DNA from: CAYQDB01 sp964416195
Lineage (GTDB): Bacteria; Zixibacteria; MSB-5A5; GN15; FEB-12
Length of the DNA: 23,747 nt
Assembly (NCBI GenBank): GCA_964416195.1
Contig: CAYQDB010000030.1
Coordinates: 1 to 23,747 of the forward strand
Reading direction: 5' to 3'
The notes below the pieces were generated by a model. The model made no database searches, had not been told where the DNA came from, and saw nothing but the letters and a program-made list of their open reading frames with translations. The position numbers were made by a program, and so were the translations under genes. Shown here in pieces: positions 1 through 8,800 of this stretch; positions within the stretch are counted from its first letter, which is position 1, and the number at the start of each line of letters is the position of its first letter.

Positions 1-1428
1 AAGCAGGCCCAGGAGGCGCTAAGAGAATCTGAAGAGAGATACAGGACATTATTCGATGGTTCTGCTGAGGGGATACTTGTAGTAGACATTGAAACAAAGA
101 AATTCAAGTATGCCAATCCGGCCATATGTAGAATGTTGGGCTATACTGAAGCAGAATTGAAACAAATGGGTGTAGTTGACATTCATACCCAAGACGCCTT
201 GGAGCATGCGATTTCTGAATTCAAGGCTCAAGTACGAGGAGAAAAAACGTTAGCACAAGAGATCCCGTGTCTGCGAAAAGACGGCACAATGATTTATGCT
301 GATATCAAATCGTCCAAGGTTTTGATAGATGGAATAGAATGTAATGTAGGTTTCTTCACCGACATCACCGAGCGTAAGCGGGCGGACGAGGCGCTGCGGG
401 AAAGCGAAAGGCGCTATTCAACCCTGGTAGAATCAGCTCCTGATGGAATTCTTGCCGTAAGTGTTCGCACGCGACAGTTCCTTTTTGCCAATCCTGCTAT
501 CTGCGACATGATGGGATATAGTGCCAAGGAATTGCTGCAGAAAAGTATGGAGGACCTTGTTATAAAGGGATCCGGAGATAAAGTTAAATCCGTTTTCGAC
601 ACACTTGCAGAAGGAAAGAGAGATTTTGTAGTCGAGTTACCTATTACGCGGAAAGACGGGGTGACAGTTTATGTCGATATCAAGGGAGTCAGAGTAGAAC
701 TGGACGGACAAGAAGTCGTAATCGGTTTTTTTAGAGATGTTACGGAACTACGAGAAAAGGAAATACTTCTAAGGGAGCAGAAGGAAAGTCTAAAGAAACT
801 TTCCAATCGTCTTATCGAAGTTCAGGAGAATGATCGAAAACTTGTGGCCCGAGAACTTCATGATACTGTCGCACAGAAACTTGGCTTGGCAAAGATAAGA
901 GTGGAGAAGGCCGTGCTTGACAATGCCAGTCAGGATAATACATCTCTTAAGGAAGCATCATCCACTATCTCAGCAGCTATCAGTGACTTAAGGGATATCT
1001 CCACAGACCTCAGGCCGCAAATGCTTGATGACATTGGGTTAGTGCCCACCATTAAATGGTACTTTGAAAGACAATGTCAAGAAATGAAATGCAACTTCAA
1101 CATTATCGGCGATCAACCCTATATCCACCCGTATAAGCAAGTGAATATCTTCAGGATTTTCCAAGAGATTCTGCTCAACATCCATAAACATTCCAAAGCA
1201 GATACGGTTGATGTGAGAATTGAGTTTACATCTGATAGAATGGTCTTGTATGTTGCAGATAACGGGAAAGGTTTTAATCTTGAGCGGGTAAAGGGAACAT
1301 GGTCATCCAGTTCGAGTTTCGGCCTGCTCAACATCTCAGAAAGAGTCGAGTTGATGGGCGGTCAGCTTACTATAAACACTAAAGAGGGTGGAGGAGCCTC
1401 CTTTGAAGTATCTGTGTCAGTAGAGTAG
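1..1428 (+). CDS. PAS-domain sensor histidine kinase, NarL/DegS type (5' end outside window)
   Basis: The frame is open from the first base, so the N-terminus lies upstream; 475 residues are visible. There are two PAS domains, at about residues 9-125 and 134-250 of the visible part. Each ends in a PAC-like stretch (CLRKDG...FFTDITERKR and ITRKDG...FFRDVTEL). A short coiled-coil-like linker leads to a HisKA_3 dimerisation domain with the phospho-acceptor His in ARELHDTVAQ (codon 859-861). The HATPase_c domain has an N-box (EILLNIHKHSKA), a DNGKGF G1 box and a GLLNISERVELMGG G2 region. No membrane segment is visible, so this part is cytoplasmic. The family autophosphorylates on His and passes the phosphate to a LuxR-type regulator; the next gene, 7 bp downstream, is exactly that. 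The signal is unknown. The PAS domains show no obvious haem or flavin signature that I can call by eye. Confidence 0.93.
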   Translation, partial: KQAQEALRESEERYRTLFDGSAEGILVVDIETKKFKYANPAICRMLGYTEAELKQMGVVDIHTQDALEHAISEFKAQVRGEKTLAQEIPCLRKDGTMIYADIKSSKVLIDGIECNVGFFTDITERKRADEALRESERRYSTLVESAPDGILAVSVRTRQFLFANPAICDMMGYSAKELLQKSMEDLVIKGSGDKVKSVFDTLAEGKRDFVVELPITRKDGVTVYVDIKGVRVELDGQEVVIGFFRDVTELREKEILLREQKESLKKLSNRLIEVQENDRKLVARELHDTVAQKLGLAKIRVEKAVLDNASQDNTSLKEASSTISAAISDLRDISTDLRPQMLDDIGLVPTIKWYFERQCQEMKCNFNIIGDQPYIHPYKQVNIFRIFQEILLNIHKHSKADTVDVRIEFTSDRMVLYVADNGKGFNLERVKGTWSSSSSFGLLNISERVELMGGQLTINTKEGGGASFEVSVSVE

Positions 1429-1435
1429 AGGTGCT

Positions 1436-2089
1436 ATGAGAGAAGTCAGAATATTCATTGTTGATGATCATGGGATTTTCCGACAAGGCCTTGCGGAACT
1501 GCTGCTGAAAAACAGCAGTTATCGAATTGTCGGTGAAGCAGGCAATGGCAGGGAGGCGCTTCAGAAAATCGAAAAGGCAAAGCCAGACATCATATTCCTT
1601 GACATATCGATGCCGGAGTTAAATGGGCTTGACGCTATCAGCCAGATAAAGAGACTATGGCCCTCCGGGAAAATAATTATCCTTTCAATGCATGACAAGA
1701 GCACATATATACGCAGCGCCTTGGACCAGGGGGCGGTTGCGTATCTTCTTAAGGACATAGATGCCGATGAGCTCTTTGAGGCTATAAATGCCGTCCTGGA
1801 TGGGCAAGTCTATCTTAGCGGAAAGATCGATGAATTGATTATTCATGACCATGTTAATTTGGTGCAGGGTGGAAAATTTTCTCCGCCAATTGACAGCCTA
1901 TCAAAACGAGAGCGGGAGGTATTTCAATTGATAGTAGAAGGGTATTCCGGTAAAGAGATAGCGGGTAAATTAAACATAAGTTACAAAACCGTAGAGCATC
2001 ATCGAGGTAACATAATGGGTAAGCTGTCGTGTAAGAGCATCGCCCAGTTGATTCGCCTTGCTGCAAAGGAGGGCATCATTCCGTTGTAG
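1436..2089 (+). CDS. Two-component response regulator, NarL/FixJ family (REC + LuxR HTH)
   Basis: 217 residues, the normal length for this family. The REC domain (about 3-120) has the acidic pair D10-D11, phospho-acceptor D56 (IIFLDISMPELNG), a Ser/Thr-type switch near S84 and K106 in LLKD. A LuxR-type helix-turn-helix follows from about 150 to 212 (LSKREREVFQLIVEGYSGKE; then a recognition helix with KTVEHHRGNIMGKL). The ATG is preceded by an AGGTG ribosome site, and the gene starts 7 bp after the kinase stop, so the two are very probably co-transcribed and form a cognate pair. Phosphorylation of D56 by the kinase should promote dimerisation and DNA binding. The target is unknown; a 13-bp palindrome next to a promoter lies 70 bp downstream. 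It ends in TAG. Confidence 0.95.
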   Translation: MREVRIFIVDDHGIFRQGLAELLLKNSSYRIVGEAGNGREALQKIEKAKPDIIFLDISMPELNGLDAISQIKRLWPSGKIIILSMHDKSTYIRSALDQGAVAYLLKDIDADELFEAINAVLDGQVYLSGKIDELIIHDHVNLVQGGKFSPPIDSLSKREREVFQLIVEGYSGKEIAGKLNISYKTVEHHRGNIMGKLSCKSIAQLIRLAAKEGIIPL

Positions 2090-2158
2090 GTTGCCTCACC
2101 TTTTTCCTCACTTCGTGTACAATTCCAATCTACGATCGTAAAATAATCTCTTCAAAAT

Positions 2159-2171
2159 GGGGGATTCCCCC
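2159..2171. promoter_or_regulatory. GC-box palindrome, candidate operator
   Basis: GGGGGATTCCCCC is a perfect inverted repeat of 6-bp arms (GGGGGA/TCCCCC) around one central T. It ends 2 bp before the -35 element of a good promoter, where activators often bind. It is the nearest strong palindrome to the response regulator gene, so binding by that regulator is plausible but unproven. I know no consensus that makes this certain. Confidence 0.45.
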
Positions 2172-2173
2172 TA

Positions 2174-2202
2174 TTGACGACTTTAATTGCCCAAGATATA
2201 TT
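2174..2202 (+). promoter_or_regulatory. Sigma-70-like promoter
   Basis: TTGACG (2174-2179), 17-bp spacer, TATATT (2197-2202): five of six consensus bases in each hexamer and ideal spacing. Transcription would start near 2209 and run through a foldable leader toward the SGNH gene, giving a leader of about 600 nt unless it ends earlier. Confidence 0.55.
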
Positions 2203-2242
2203 TATAAGCGGAAGGGAACGACACAGGTATGTATTGGTGTAC

Positions 2243-2312
2243 GCTCCCGTGAAGGGAAAAGAGCCTAAGTGAAACCAACTTATTTCACAGGTGGCTTGGA
2301 AAGCATGGGAGC
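2243..2312 (+). ncRNA. Candidate structured leader RNA (three nested helices)
   Basis: Three helices nest in order: GCTCCC (2243-2248) with GGGAGC (2307-2312); GAGCC (2261-2265) with GGCTT (2293-2297, one G-U); GTGAAA (2269-2274) with TTTCAC (2283-2288). The element sits about 35 nt after the predicted start of the 2174-2202 promoter. I compared it mentally with c-di-GMP, cobalamin, THF, SAM and glycine riboswitches and with group II intron domains, and none fits. It may be an undescribed leader or chance pairing. Confidence 0.3.
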
Positions 2313-2585
2313 AAATGAAAGGAGAATCAGCAATAGTCAACTACTAAGAACACTTGACACTAGGCGATTTTAGGTATGATGAGTTGCGCATTTATTATTC
2401 GGTCGGTCCAGTCCTCAATCGTGGGCATGGTGAGTCCGGTTGTTTGCCGGGGATCGGCTGGAGGTTGAATTAATAGGGATTTTCATAATAGCTCGGTATA
2501 GTGTAGAGTTGCCACAAGGAGTGGCACCATATTCTAAAATAGACATCACACCCCACAGCAATTACCTCAAATCGCTGACCCTGTT

Positions 2586-2603
2586 CAGATGCAATTGCAT
2601 CTG
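2586..2603. repeat. Perfect 18-bp palindrome
   Basis: CAGATGCAATTGCATCTG equals its own reverse complement. With no loop it suits a dimeric DNA-binding protein better than an RNA hairpin. It lies about 210 bp before the SGNH start. Confidence 0.5.
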
Positions 2604-2815
2604 GGTTATTAGCAGAGCTTGCAGAAGCGTATGTTGTGGTTTCTTAACATTTCCAGGCAAGGCATAATCTGTAAGGTTCAGCCTCTTATGAACCTGCTGC
2701 CCAACGTAATAGGAAGGGCTGTATTGACGGGGCAGGGAATCCTCCAAGCAGTTGAAAATCCAATCAATTTATATCATGAACCATAAATCAACTCATGAGT
2801 ATGGGAGCGAATAGA

Positions 2816-4270
2816 ATGCGTAGGAGAATGATTCAATTCACAATGCTGACGGGTTCAGTACTGTTGGGACTGGTCATGATTGTCGTTTTGTTGGCAACTA
2901 CTGTCAGCGCCAATGACACTCCAATAAAGATCATGCCGCTTGGCGATTCTATCACAAGAGGCGGCGGCAGTTCGGGGCAAGTCGGGTATCGACGCCCCCT
3001 CTACCTTATGTTAGAAAACGAGAACTACAATTTTGAATTGGTAGGCAGCCTGGTCAATGGTAATCCTCCTGATTTCGACAGAACCCACGAAGGACACAGT
3101 GGCTGCAGAGCCGACCAAATCAGAGATAACATCTACAATTGGCTTTCTGACAACCCGGCTGATGTAGTACTGCTCCATGTTGGTATTTGTGATATCGTAG
3201 GTGGCAACGAGGATATTGCTGAAGTAGAAGCTATTCTGGATACCATCGACCAGTGGGAAGCAGCTCGAGAAACACAGGTCACGGTTATCATAGCACGAAT
3301 TGTATTGCGCTGGGATGGTGACGATCCCGTAACGATCGCCTTTAACGATTCTGTCGGGGCGATGGTGCAAGAGCGGATCGTCTTCGGAGATGACCTGATT
3401 ATGGTAGACATGGAGAGTGCTCTGAACTACCCGGAAGATCTGGCTGATGCTGTTCATCCCAACGACGTCGGCTATTCAAAAATGGCCCAAAAGTGGCATG
3501 AAGTGCTAACAAGTATTCTTCCCCCGCCATCGCCGTCAGATGACGTTGAAGTTTCAAACGTCGTATTGGCTGCAACATCCCAGGAAAACTCAACAGATGA
3601 TGATCTTATTTGCAGCTACGATCTGGAGGGAGAGGCCACAACTGCAGCTGTTACCTGGTACAAAGATGCCGCCCCCTTAATGACGCTGTACACGCCTTTC
3701 GAAGGCGGACCGGACAACGCGATACTCGATCTCTCCGGCTATGACCATGAGGTCATCGCACAAGGAAGCGCTGCTGCCGCGTGGAGAGACACGCTCGGAC
3801 ACGACGGCAGGGGGGCATTTGAGTTTGGACCAAGTTTTTACCTGAACGCAGGTGAAGTCTTTCCAACACTGTCATCGTATACTAAGGTGGCATGGGTTTA
3901 CATGACCGATTCCGCTGCGAGCCATAACGTTATTTCCAGCCAAGACATTACGGGGGGACATGTTCTGTACGCCTCCCAGTCTCAGGGAAACAGACTGAGC
4001 GCGGGGCAAGTCGGAACATGGAACATTGTTCAGGATCCGACCCCCCTTGATACCGGTATATGGTACTTTGCGGCAGTGACTTTTGACTACGCCACCGGCA
4101 TGATGGTACTGTACAAGGACGGGCTGGAGGTTGATACGGCCACGGCTCCCGGAGATAGGCGAGACATTACCGACTCGACTCTGCTCATAGGCGCTTTTAA
4201 CAACGTGGCCGAATGGGTCGGGCTGATTGACGACGCGAGACTATATGATTATGTGCTTGCGCCCGAATAG
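2816..4270 (+). CDS. SGNH/GDSL hydrolase with Ig-LamG module, 5' part of a gene broken by TAG
   Basis: I choose ATG 2816 because GGGAG lies 8 bp upstream and it gives a clean signal peptide (RRR, a hydrophobic core, then ATTVSA before NDT). ATG 2795 adds seven residues but lacks a ribosome site. The SGNH hydrolase domain spans about residues 36-235: block I GDSITRG (Ser45), a block II-like EGHSGCRA, block III HVGICD and block V DAVHP (Asp211, His214). Such enzymes de-esterify sugars or lipids outside the cytoplasm. Block III normally reads GxND; here the Asn is Cys125. The first half of an Ig-like domain follows (DDLICSYDLEGE...WYKDAAPL), then a LamG/concanavalin-type domain up to the stop. 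The TAG at 4268-4270 replaces a CAG seen in sister copies (PEQLLALYHG), and the frame continues beyond it with the same protein. I read this as a nonsense mutation or a base error. The product would be secreted or surface-bound. Confidence 0.85.
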   Translation: MRRRMIQFTMLTGSVLLGLVMIVVLLATTVSANDTPIKIMPLGDSITRGGGSSGQVGYRRPLYLMLENENYNFELVGSLVNGNPPDFDRTHEGHSGCRADQIRDNIYNWLSDNPADVVLLHVGICDIVGGNEDIAEVEAILDTIDQWEAARETQVTVIIARIVLRWDGDDPVTIAFNDSVGAMVQERIVFGDDLIMVDMESALNYPEDLADAVHPNDVGYSKMAQKWHEVLTSILPPPSPSDDVEVSNVVLAATSQENSTDDDLICSYDLEGEATTAAVTWYKDAAPLMTLYTPFEGGPDNAILDLSGYDHEVIAQGSAAAAWRDTLGHDGRGAFEFGPSFYLNAGEVFPTLSSYTKVAWVYMTDSAASHNVISSQDITGGHVLYASQSQGNRLSAGQVGTWNIVQDPTPLDTGIWYFAAVTFDYATGMMVLYKDGLEVDTATAPGDRRDITDSTLLIGAFNNVAEWVGLIDDARLYDYVLAPE

Positions 4271-4405
4271 ATACTGGCTCTGTACCACGGGCCGGATACG
4301 ATAAAATCCACAGAGACCAGTGTGAGCGAGGTATGGCAAGCGGAAGTTACCCCGTTTTCCGCCAGTGAAGTGGGTGATTCTGTAGCTTCGAATACACTTA
4401 CCATC
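3574..4405 (+). repeat. Ig-LamG repeat unit A
   Basis: The first of four units in which a LamG-type domain (about 3682-4290) lies between two halves of an Ig-like domain. It resembles unit D more than B or C: A and D share GG-H-x-LYASQSQ, AGQVGTWNIV and the run TFDYATGMMVLYKD, where B and C have AGHSGNWYFV and TFDYTSGEIILYKD. It contains the internal TAG. Confidence 0.7.
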
Positions 4406-4558
4406 GGAGATCCCACGCCTTGGGTAAGTGGTGTGACTCTGACAGCTACTTCACCTGGCAGTATCACCACTGATGACTTGATTTGTGAATACCAACTGGA
4501 AGGAAGTGCGATCACTGTTGCTGTTGCGTGGTATAAGGACGCGGCTCCCTTGATCAAT

Positions 4559-5215
4559 CTTTATCTGCCTATGGAGGGCGGTTCGACCAATGCCCTTCTC
4601 GATTTATCGGGCAACAGCCATACTGTCACTGCCATGGGTGATCCCACATGGCAGCCCACAGGTGGCTATGACGGTAACGGAGCTTTCGATTTTGATGGGA
4701 ATGACTATCTGAACGCAGGAGAGAGTTTCCCCACGCTGTCATCGTACACTAAAGTCGCACGGGTATACATGACCGGCTCCGGCAGCAACAATATCATCTC
4801 AAGTCAGGATGGAACCGGGGGACATGCCTTCTTCGCTTCGGTCAGCCAGGGCTTTCGTTTGACTGCCGGGCATTCTGGGAACTGGTATTTTGTTCAGGAC
4901 CCTGATCCACTTCTTTACGATACCTGGTATTTCGTTGCCACGACCTTTGATTATACTTCAGGCGAAATAATCCTCTACAAAGACGATGCCGAGGTTGCCC
5001 GGGACACAGTACCGCCTGCACAGAGGGACGTCACGGATGCAACAACGCTTGTCGGGGCGTTGGTTAACGGAGCCTGCTGGAACGGGTTGATTGATGATGC
5101 CAGGGTCTATGATTATGTATTGTCCCCTGAGCAGTTACTGGCGCTGTACCACGGACCGGATACCATAAAATCGACGGAGACAAGTGTCGGTGAACAGTGG
5201 TATGCTGATGTCACC
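4559..5215 (+). repeat. LamG repeat B, near-identical DNA to repeat C
   Basis: Aligns without gaps with 6239-6895 at a constant offset of 1680 bases. Over 4561-5160 I count about 48 differences, roughly 92% identity by eye, and similarity falls off sharply after about 5215. This points to recent duplication or gene conversion between the two adjacent genes. Confidence 0.75.
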
Positions 5216-5595
5216 CCATTTTCGACCACTGAAATGGGCATCACCATTTCGTCAAACACGCTGCAAATCAACGCTGACTCACTTAAACCTCCGACGCTCC
5301 TGGAACCACCTGACACTTCTATCGTATATGATACGATCCCGACCTTCAGCTGGACAATCGCATACAGTCCATATCCTGACAAAACCACTTACTACGATCT
5401 ATATATAAGCACTGATTCAAACTTTTTCCTGTGGGTGACAAAGATCGATTCACTTATAAGCCCCGGATACACATGGGAGTTAGAACAGCTCGATTTTGGC
5501 ACTATGTATTGGTGTAAAGTGGTCGCTTGGGTCGACTTGGATACAGCTATTGTGACCGCTCCCTCGGAAAAGATGTCATTCTGGACCTGGACCTT

Positions 5596-5794
5596 GGGTG
5601 ATGTTGATCTCTCACATGATGTTAACGTGGCCGATCTGACGCGGCTGGTTGGTTTCCTGTTCAAGGGTGGAGAGCCGCTTGATCCTCCATACATTGGAGA
5701 CCTGGATGGAAACTGTGAGGTCAATGTAGCCGATCTTACATACCTTGTCAAATATCTGTTCAAGGGTGGCCCCCCGCCAGAGATAGGTTGCGAA
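5596..5794 (+). other. Dockerin-like EF-hand pair (C-terminal domain)
   Basis: Two 12-residue calcium-loop motifs, each followed by VNVADLT and a Leu-Val helix, are separated by FKGGEPLDPPYIG and end in FKGGPPPEIGC. An equivalent tail closes the next gene at 9952-10149. The type I dockerin resemblance is clear; binding to a cohesin is not shown here. Confidence 0.75.
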
Positions 5795-5855
5795 TAAATA
5801 ATTGAGAAGAACTAAGCGCTGTGTATATGCCAATAGCAGGAAAGGATGATATAGA

Positions 5856-8800
5856 ATGATTCAAAGATCCACAACTGCGATTCCGATTGCGATCCTGATT
5901 ACCTTAGCAATTGTGGTCAGTGCAGCAACAACGACGTATGCGACACCTGGGGTGTCAAACCTTTTGCTGAAGGCGTCTTCACCCAATTGCCTGACCACTG
6001 ATGATTTGATCTGTACATACAATCTGACGGATGCAACTACTGCAGCCATTGCCTGGTACAAAGACGGAGTCCCCCTGATGAATCTCTATCTGCCTATGGA
6101 GGGCGGTTCGNNNNNNNNNNNNNNNNNNNNNNNNNNNNNNNNNNNNNNNNNNNNNNNNNNNNNNNNNNNNNNNNNNNNNNNNNNNNNNNNNNNNNNNNNN
6201 NNNNNNNNNNGTACAAAGACGGAGTCCCCCTGATGAATCTCTATCTGCCTATGGAGGGCGGTTCGACAAATGCCCTTCTCGATTTATCGGGAAACAGCCA
6301 TACTGTCACCGCGATGGGTGATCCCACATGGGAATCTACAGGGGGCCACGATGGCAATGGAGCTTTCGATCTTGACGGGAATGATTACCTGAACGCAGGA
6401 GAGAGTTTCCCCACGCTGTCATCGTACACTAAAGTCGCATGGGTGTACATGACCGGTTCCGGCAGCAACAATATCATCTCAAGTCAGGATGGAACCGGGG
6501 GACATGCCTTTTTTGCTTCATCCAGTCAGGGCCTTCGTCTGACAGCCGGGCATTCCGGGAACTGGTATTTTGTTCAGGACCCTGATCCACTTCTTTTCGA
6601 TACCTGGTATTTCGTTGCCGCGACCTTTGATTATACTTCAGGCGAAATAATCCTCTACAAAGACGATGCGGAGGTTGACAGAGACACAATCCTGGCTGCA
6701 CAGAGGGACGTCACGGATGCAACAACGCTTGTCGGGGCGTTGGTTAACGGAGCCTGCTGGATCGGATTGATTGATGATGCCAGAGTCTATGATCATGTAT
6801 TGTCCCCTGAGCAGTTACTGGCTCTGTACCACGGATCGGACACAATCAAATCGACCGAGACAAGCGTTGGTGAACAGTGGTATGCTGATGTTACCCCGTT
6901 TTCTGAAACGGAGAAGGGATCAACAGAATCCTCAAACACGTTAACCATCAAAATTGATCCTCCGGTTGTATCTGGTATTCCCGATCAGATAATACCTGAA
7001 GGACAGTCGTTCACCGCCATAACTCTAGATGATTACGTGGATGATCCTAACCACGCTGACAATGAAATGACATGGACCTTCACCGGTAACTCAGAATTGA
7101 CTGTCGACATAACAGACAGGATAGCTACCATAACGGTGCCGGATCCTGATTGGTATGGATCAGAAACCGTTGTTTTCAGAGCCACTGACCCGGACACCCT
7201 GTACGACGAAGATACAGCCACGTTTGAGGTTACCAACGTAAACGATGCCCCAGTTGTCTCGGACATTCCCAATCAGGCCATTGATCAGGGCATGGCTTTT
7301 TCTCTCATTTACCTTGATGATTACGTATCCGACATCGACGGTCAGCCAGAAGACATGAGTTGGACATTCAGCGGGAATGATTACCTGAATGTCAGCATAG
7401 TGGATCGTGTGGCTACGGTAACAGTGCCAAGTCCCGACTGGTATGGGTTGGATACGATTACGTTCAGAGCGACCGATACGGGGGGGCTGTTTGATGAAGA
7501 CCAGGCGATATTCACGGTAGATGCCGATCCCGAACTCGCCAATGTTACCCTCAGTTCGACTTCGCCAAATCCCATCAGCACTGACGACCTGTTCTGCAGC
7601 TACGACCTGCAGGGGAATGCTACTACCGCAGCCATAGCCTGGTACAAAGACAGCCTGCCTCTGATGAATCTGTACACCCCCTTCGAGGGAGACTTGCCCA
7701 ACGCTCTTCTTGACCTATCTGGCAACAACCACACAGTCACAATGGTGGGCGACCCGACATTTGATTCGACAGGTGGTCACGACGGTAACGGTGCTTTCGA
7801 TTTTGACGGGAATGACCACCTGAATGCAGGCGAGAGCTTCCCCACGCTGTCATCATACACTAAAGTGGCGCGGGTGTGTATGACAAATGCCGCCGCCAGC
7901 AATAACATCATTTCAAGCGGAGATATCACCGGCGGGCACACCCTCTATGCCTCCCAATCTCAAGAAAACAGACTTGCTGCAGGGCAAGTCGGGACATGGA
8001 ACATCGTCAAGGATCCCGTGCCCCTCGAGGTATACAAGTGGTATTTTGTAGCGGTGACGTTTGACTACGCCACGGGGATGATGGTTCTGTACAAAGATAA
8101 CAGTGAGGTTGACACTGCCACGGTTCCGGTGGATAAATGGAATATCACCGATGCAACAACGCTCATCGGTGCTTTTATAGGTTCGGCCCAGTGGAATGGA
8201 CTGATAGATGAAGTGAGGATATACAATTATGCACTCTCCTATGAGCAGGTTTTGGCACTATACCACGGATCCGACACAATAAAACCCTCTGAAACCAGTA
8301 TCGGTGAAGTCTGGTACGCCGATGTTACCCCGTTTTCCACAACGGAAATAGGTACTACTGTATCATCGAATCCGCTCACAATTGGTTTTGTCAACCACCC
8401 ACCATCGTTAGACACAATTCTGCCACAAACCGTGGACGTTGGGGATTCTCTGACCTTCGATATTTCTGCCAGCGATCCTGACCCACACATTCCCCAGCTG
8501 ACAACTTCGCAGCTACCGGATGGAGCAGCTTTAACCGATCACCAAAACGGCACGGGCACTTTTGAATGGACACCTGACTACGATCAATTCGGTGATTTCG
8601 ACATCACCTTCTATGCCATCGATGATTCCCTGGCTGCTGATTCCCAGGTGGTTGTAATCTCTGTCATACCCGACACAGTTGCGCCTTCAGTAGACCTCGT
8701 TTCTCCGGTTGATGACAGTGCAACCACCAATCCATATATGCTGCTCACCGTGACAGTGTCAGACGAAAACCCGATGATGCTACGGGTTTATGGTGGCATG

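Larger units (their letters stand above)
2090..2815. other. Long spacer with promoter and foldable RNA, no convincing gene
   Basis: I find no reading frame here with recognisable protein character; the longest, at 2440-2667, looks like chance. The spacer holds a GC-box palindrome (2159-2171), a sigma-70-like promoter (2174-2202), nested helices (2243-2312), a second promoter-like pair with a short 15-bp spacer (TTGACA 2354-2359, TATGAT 2375-2380), a GCCAC/GTGGC hairpin (2511-2525), a perfect 18-bp palindrome (2586-2603) and an AGGTTCA/TGAACCT hairpin (2674-2695). It may be a long 5' leader of the SGNH gene, a small RNA locus or decayed sequence. Confidence 0.5.
4271..5797 (+). pseudogene. 3' part of the broken SGNH gene: Ig-LamG, FN3-like and dockerin-like modules
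   Basis: Same frame as the preceding piece. The earliest start-like codon is GTG 4322, inside a conserved Ig strand (TSVSEVWQAEVTPF), and there is no ribosome site or signal peptide, so this is not an independent gene. Order: the end of Ig-LamG unit A (to about 4410); a second Ig half (4430-4555) interrupted by LamG copy B (4559-5150); the returning Ig half (TSVGEQWYADVTPF); an Ig/FN3-like domain (5286-5580, PTFSWT...YYDLYISTDS); then a dockerin-like pair (5596-5794) with two Ca-loop motifs, DLSHDVNVADLTRLV and DLDGNCEVNVADLTYLV. Read through, the whole gene (2816-5797) would encode about 993 residues. Dockerins bind cohesins in cellulosome-type systems; in FCB candidate phyla such tails are common without known cohesins. 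No cohesin is in this window. Confidence 0.8.

Noticed and set aside
2440..2667. 75-codon frame in the spacer before the SGNH gene.
   Set aside because: No good ribosome site, mixed composition rich in Cys and Ile, and it runs over the 18-bp palindrome; it looks like chance.
4268..4270. TAG decoded as an amino acid such as pyrrolysine.
   Set aside because: TAG ends many intact genes here (1426, 2087, 15714, 17973, 18445, 18844 and two minus-strand genes), and sister copies have Gln.
6233..6265. ATG 6233 as the start of an independent 1305-codon gene.
   Set aside because: It is an internal Met of the repeat; the signal peptide and true start lie before the N gap at 5856.
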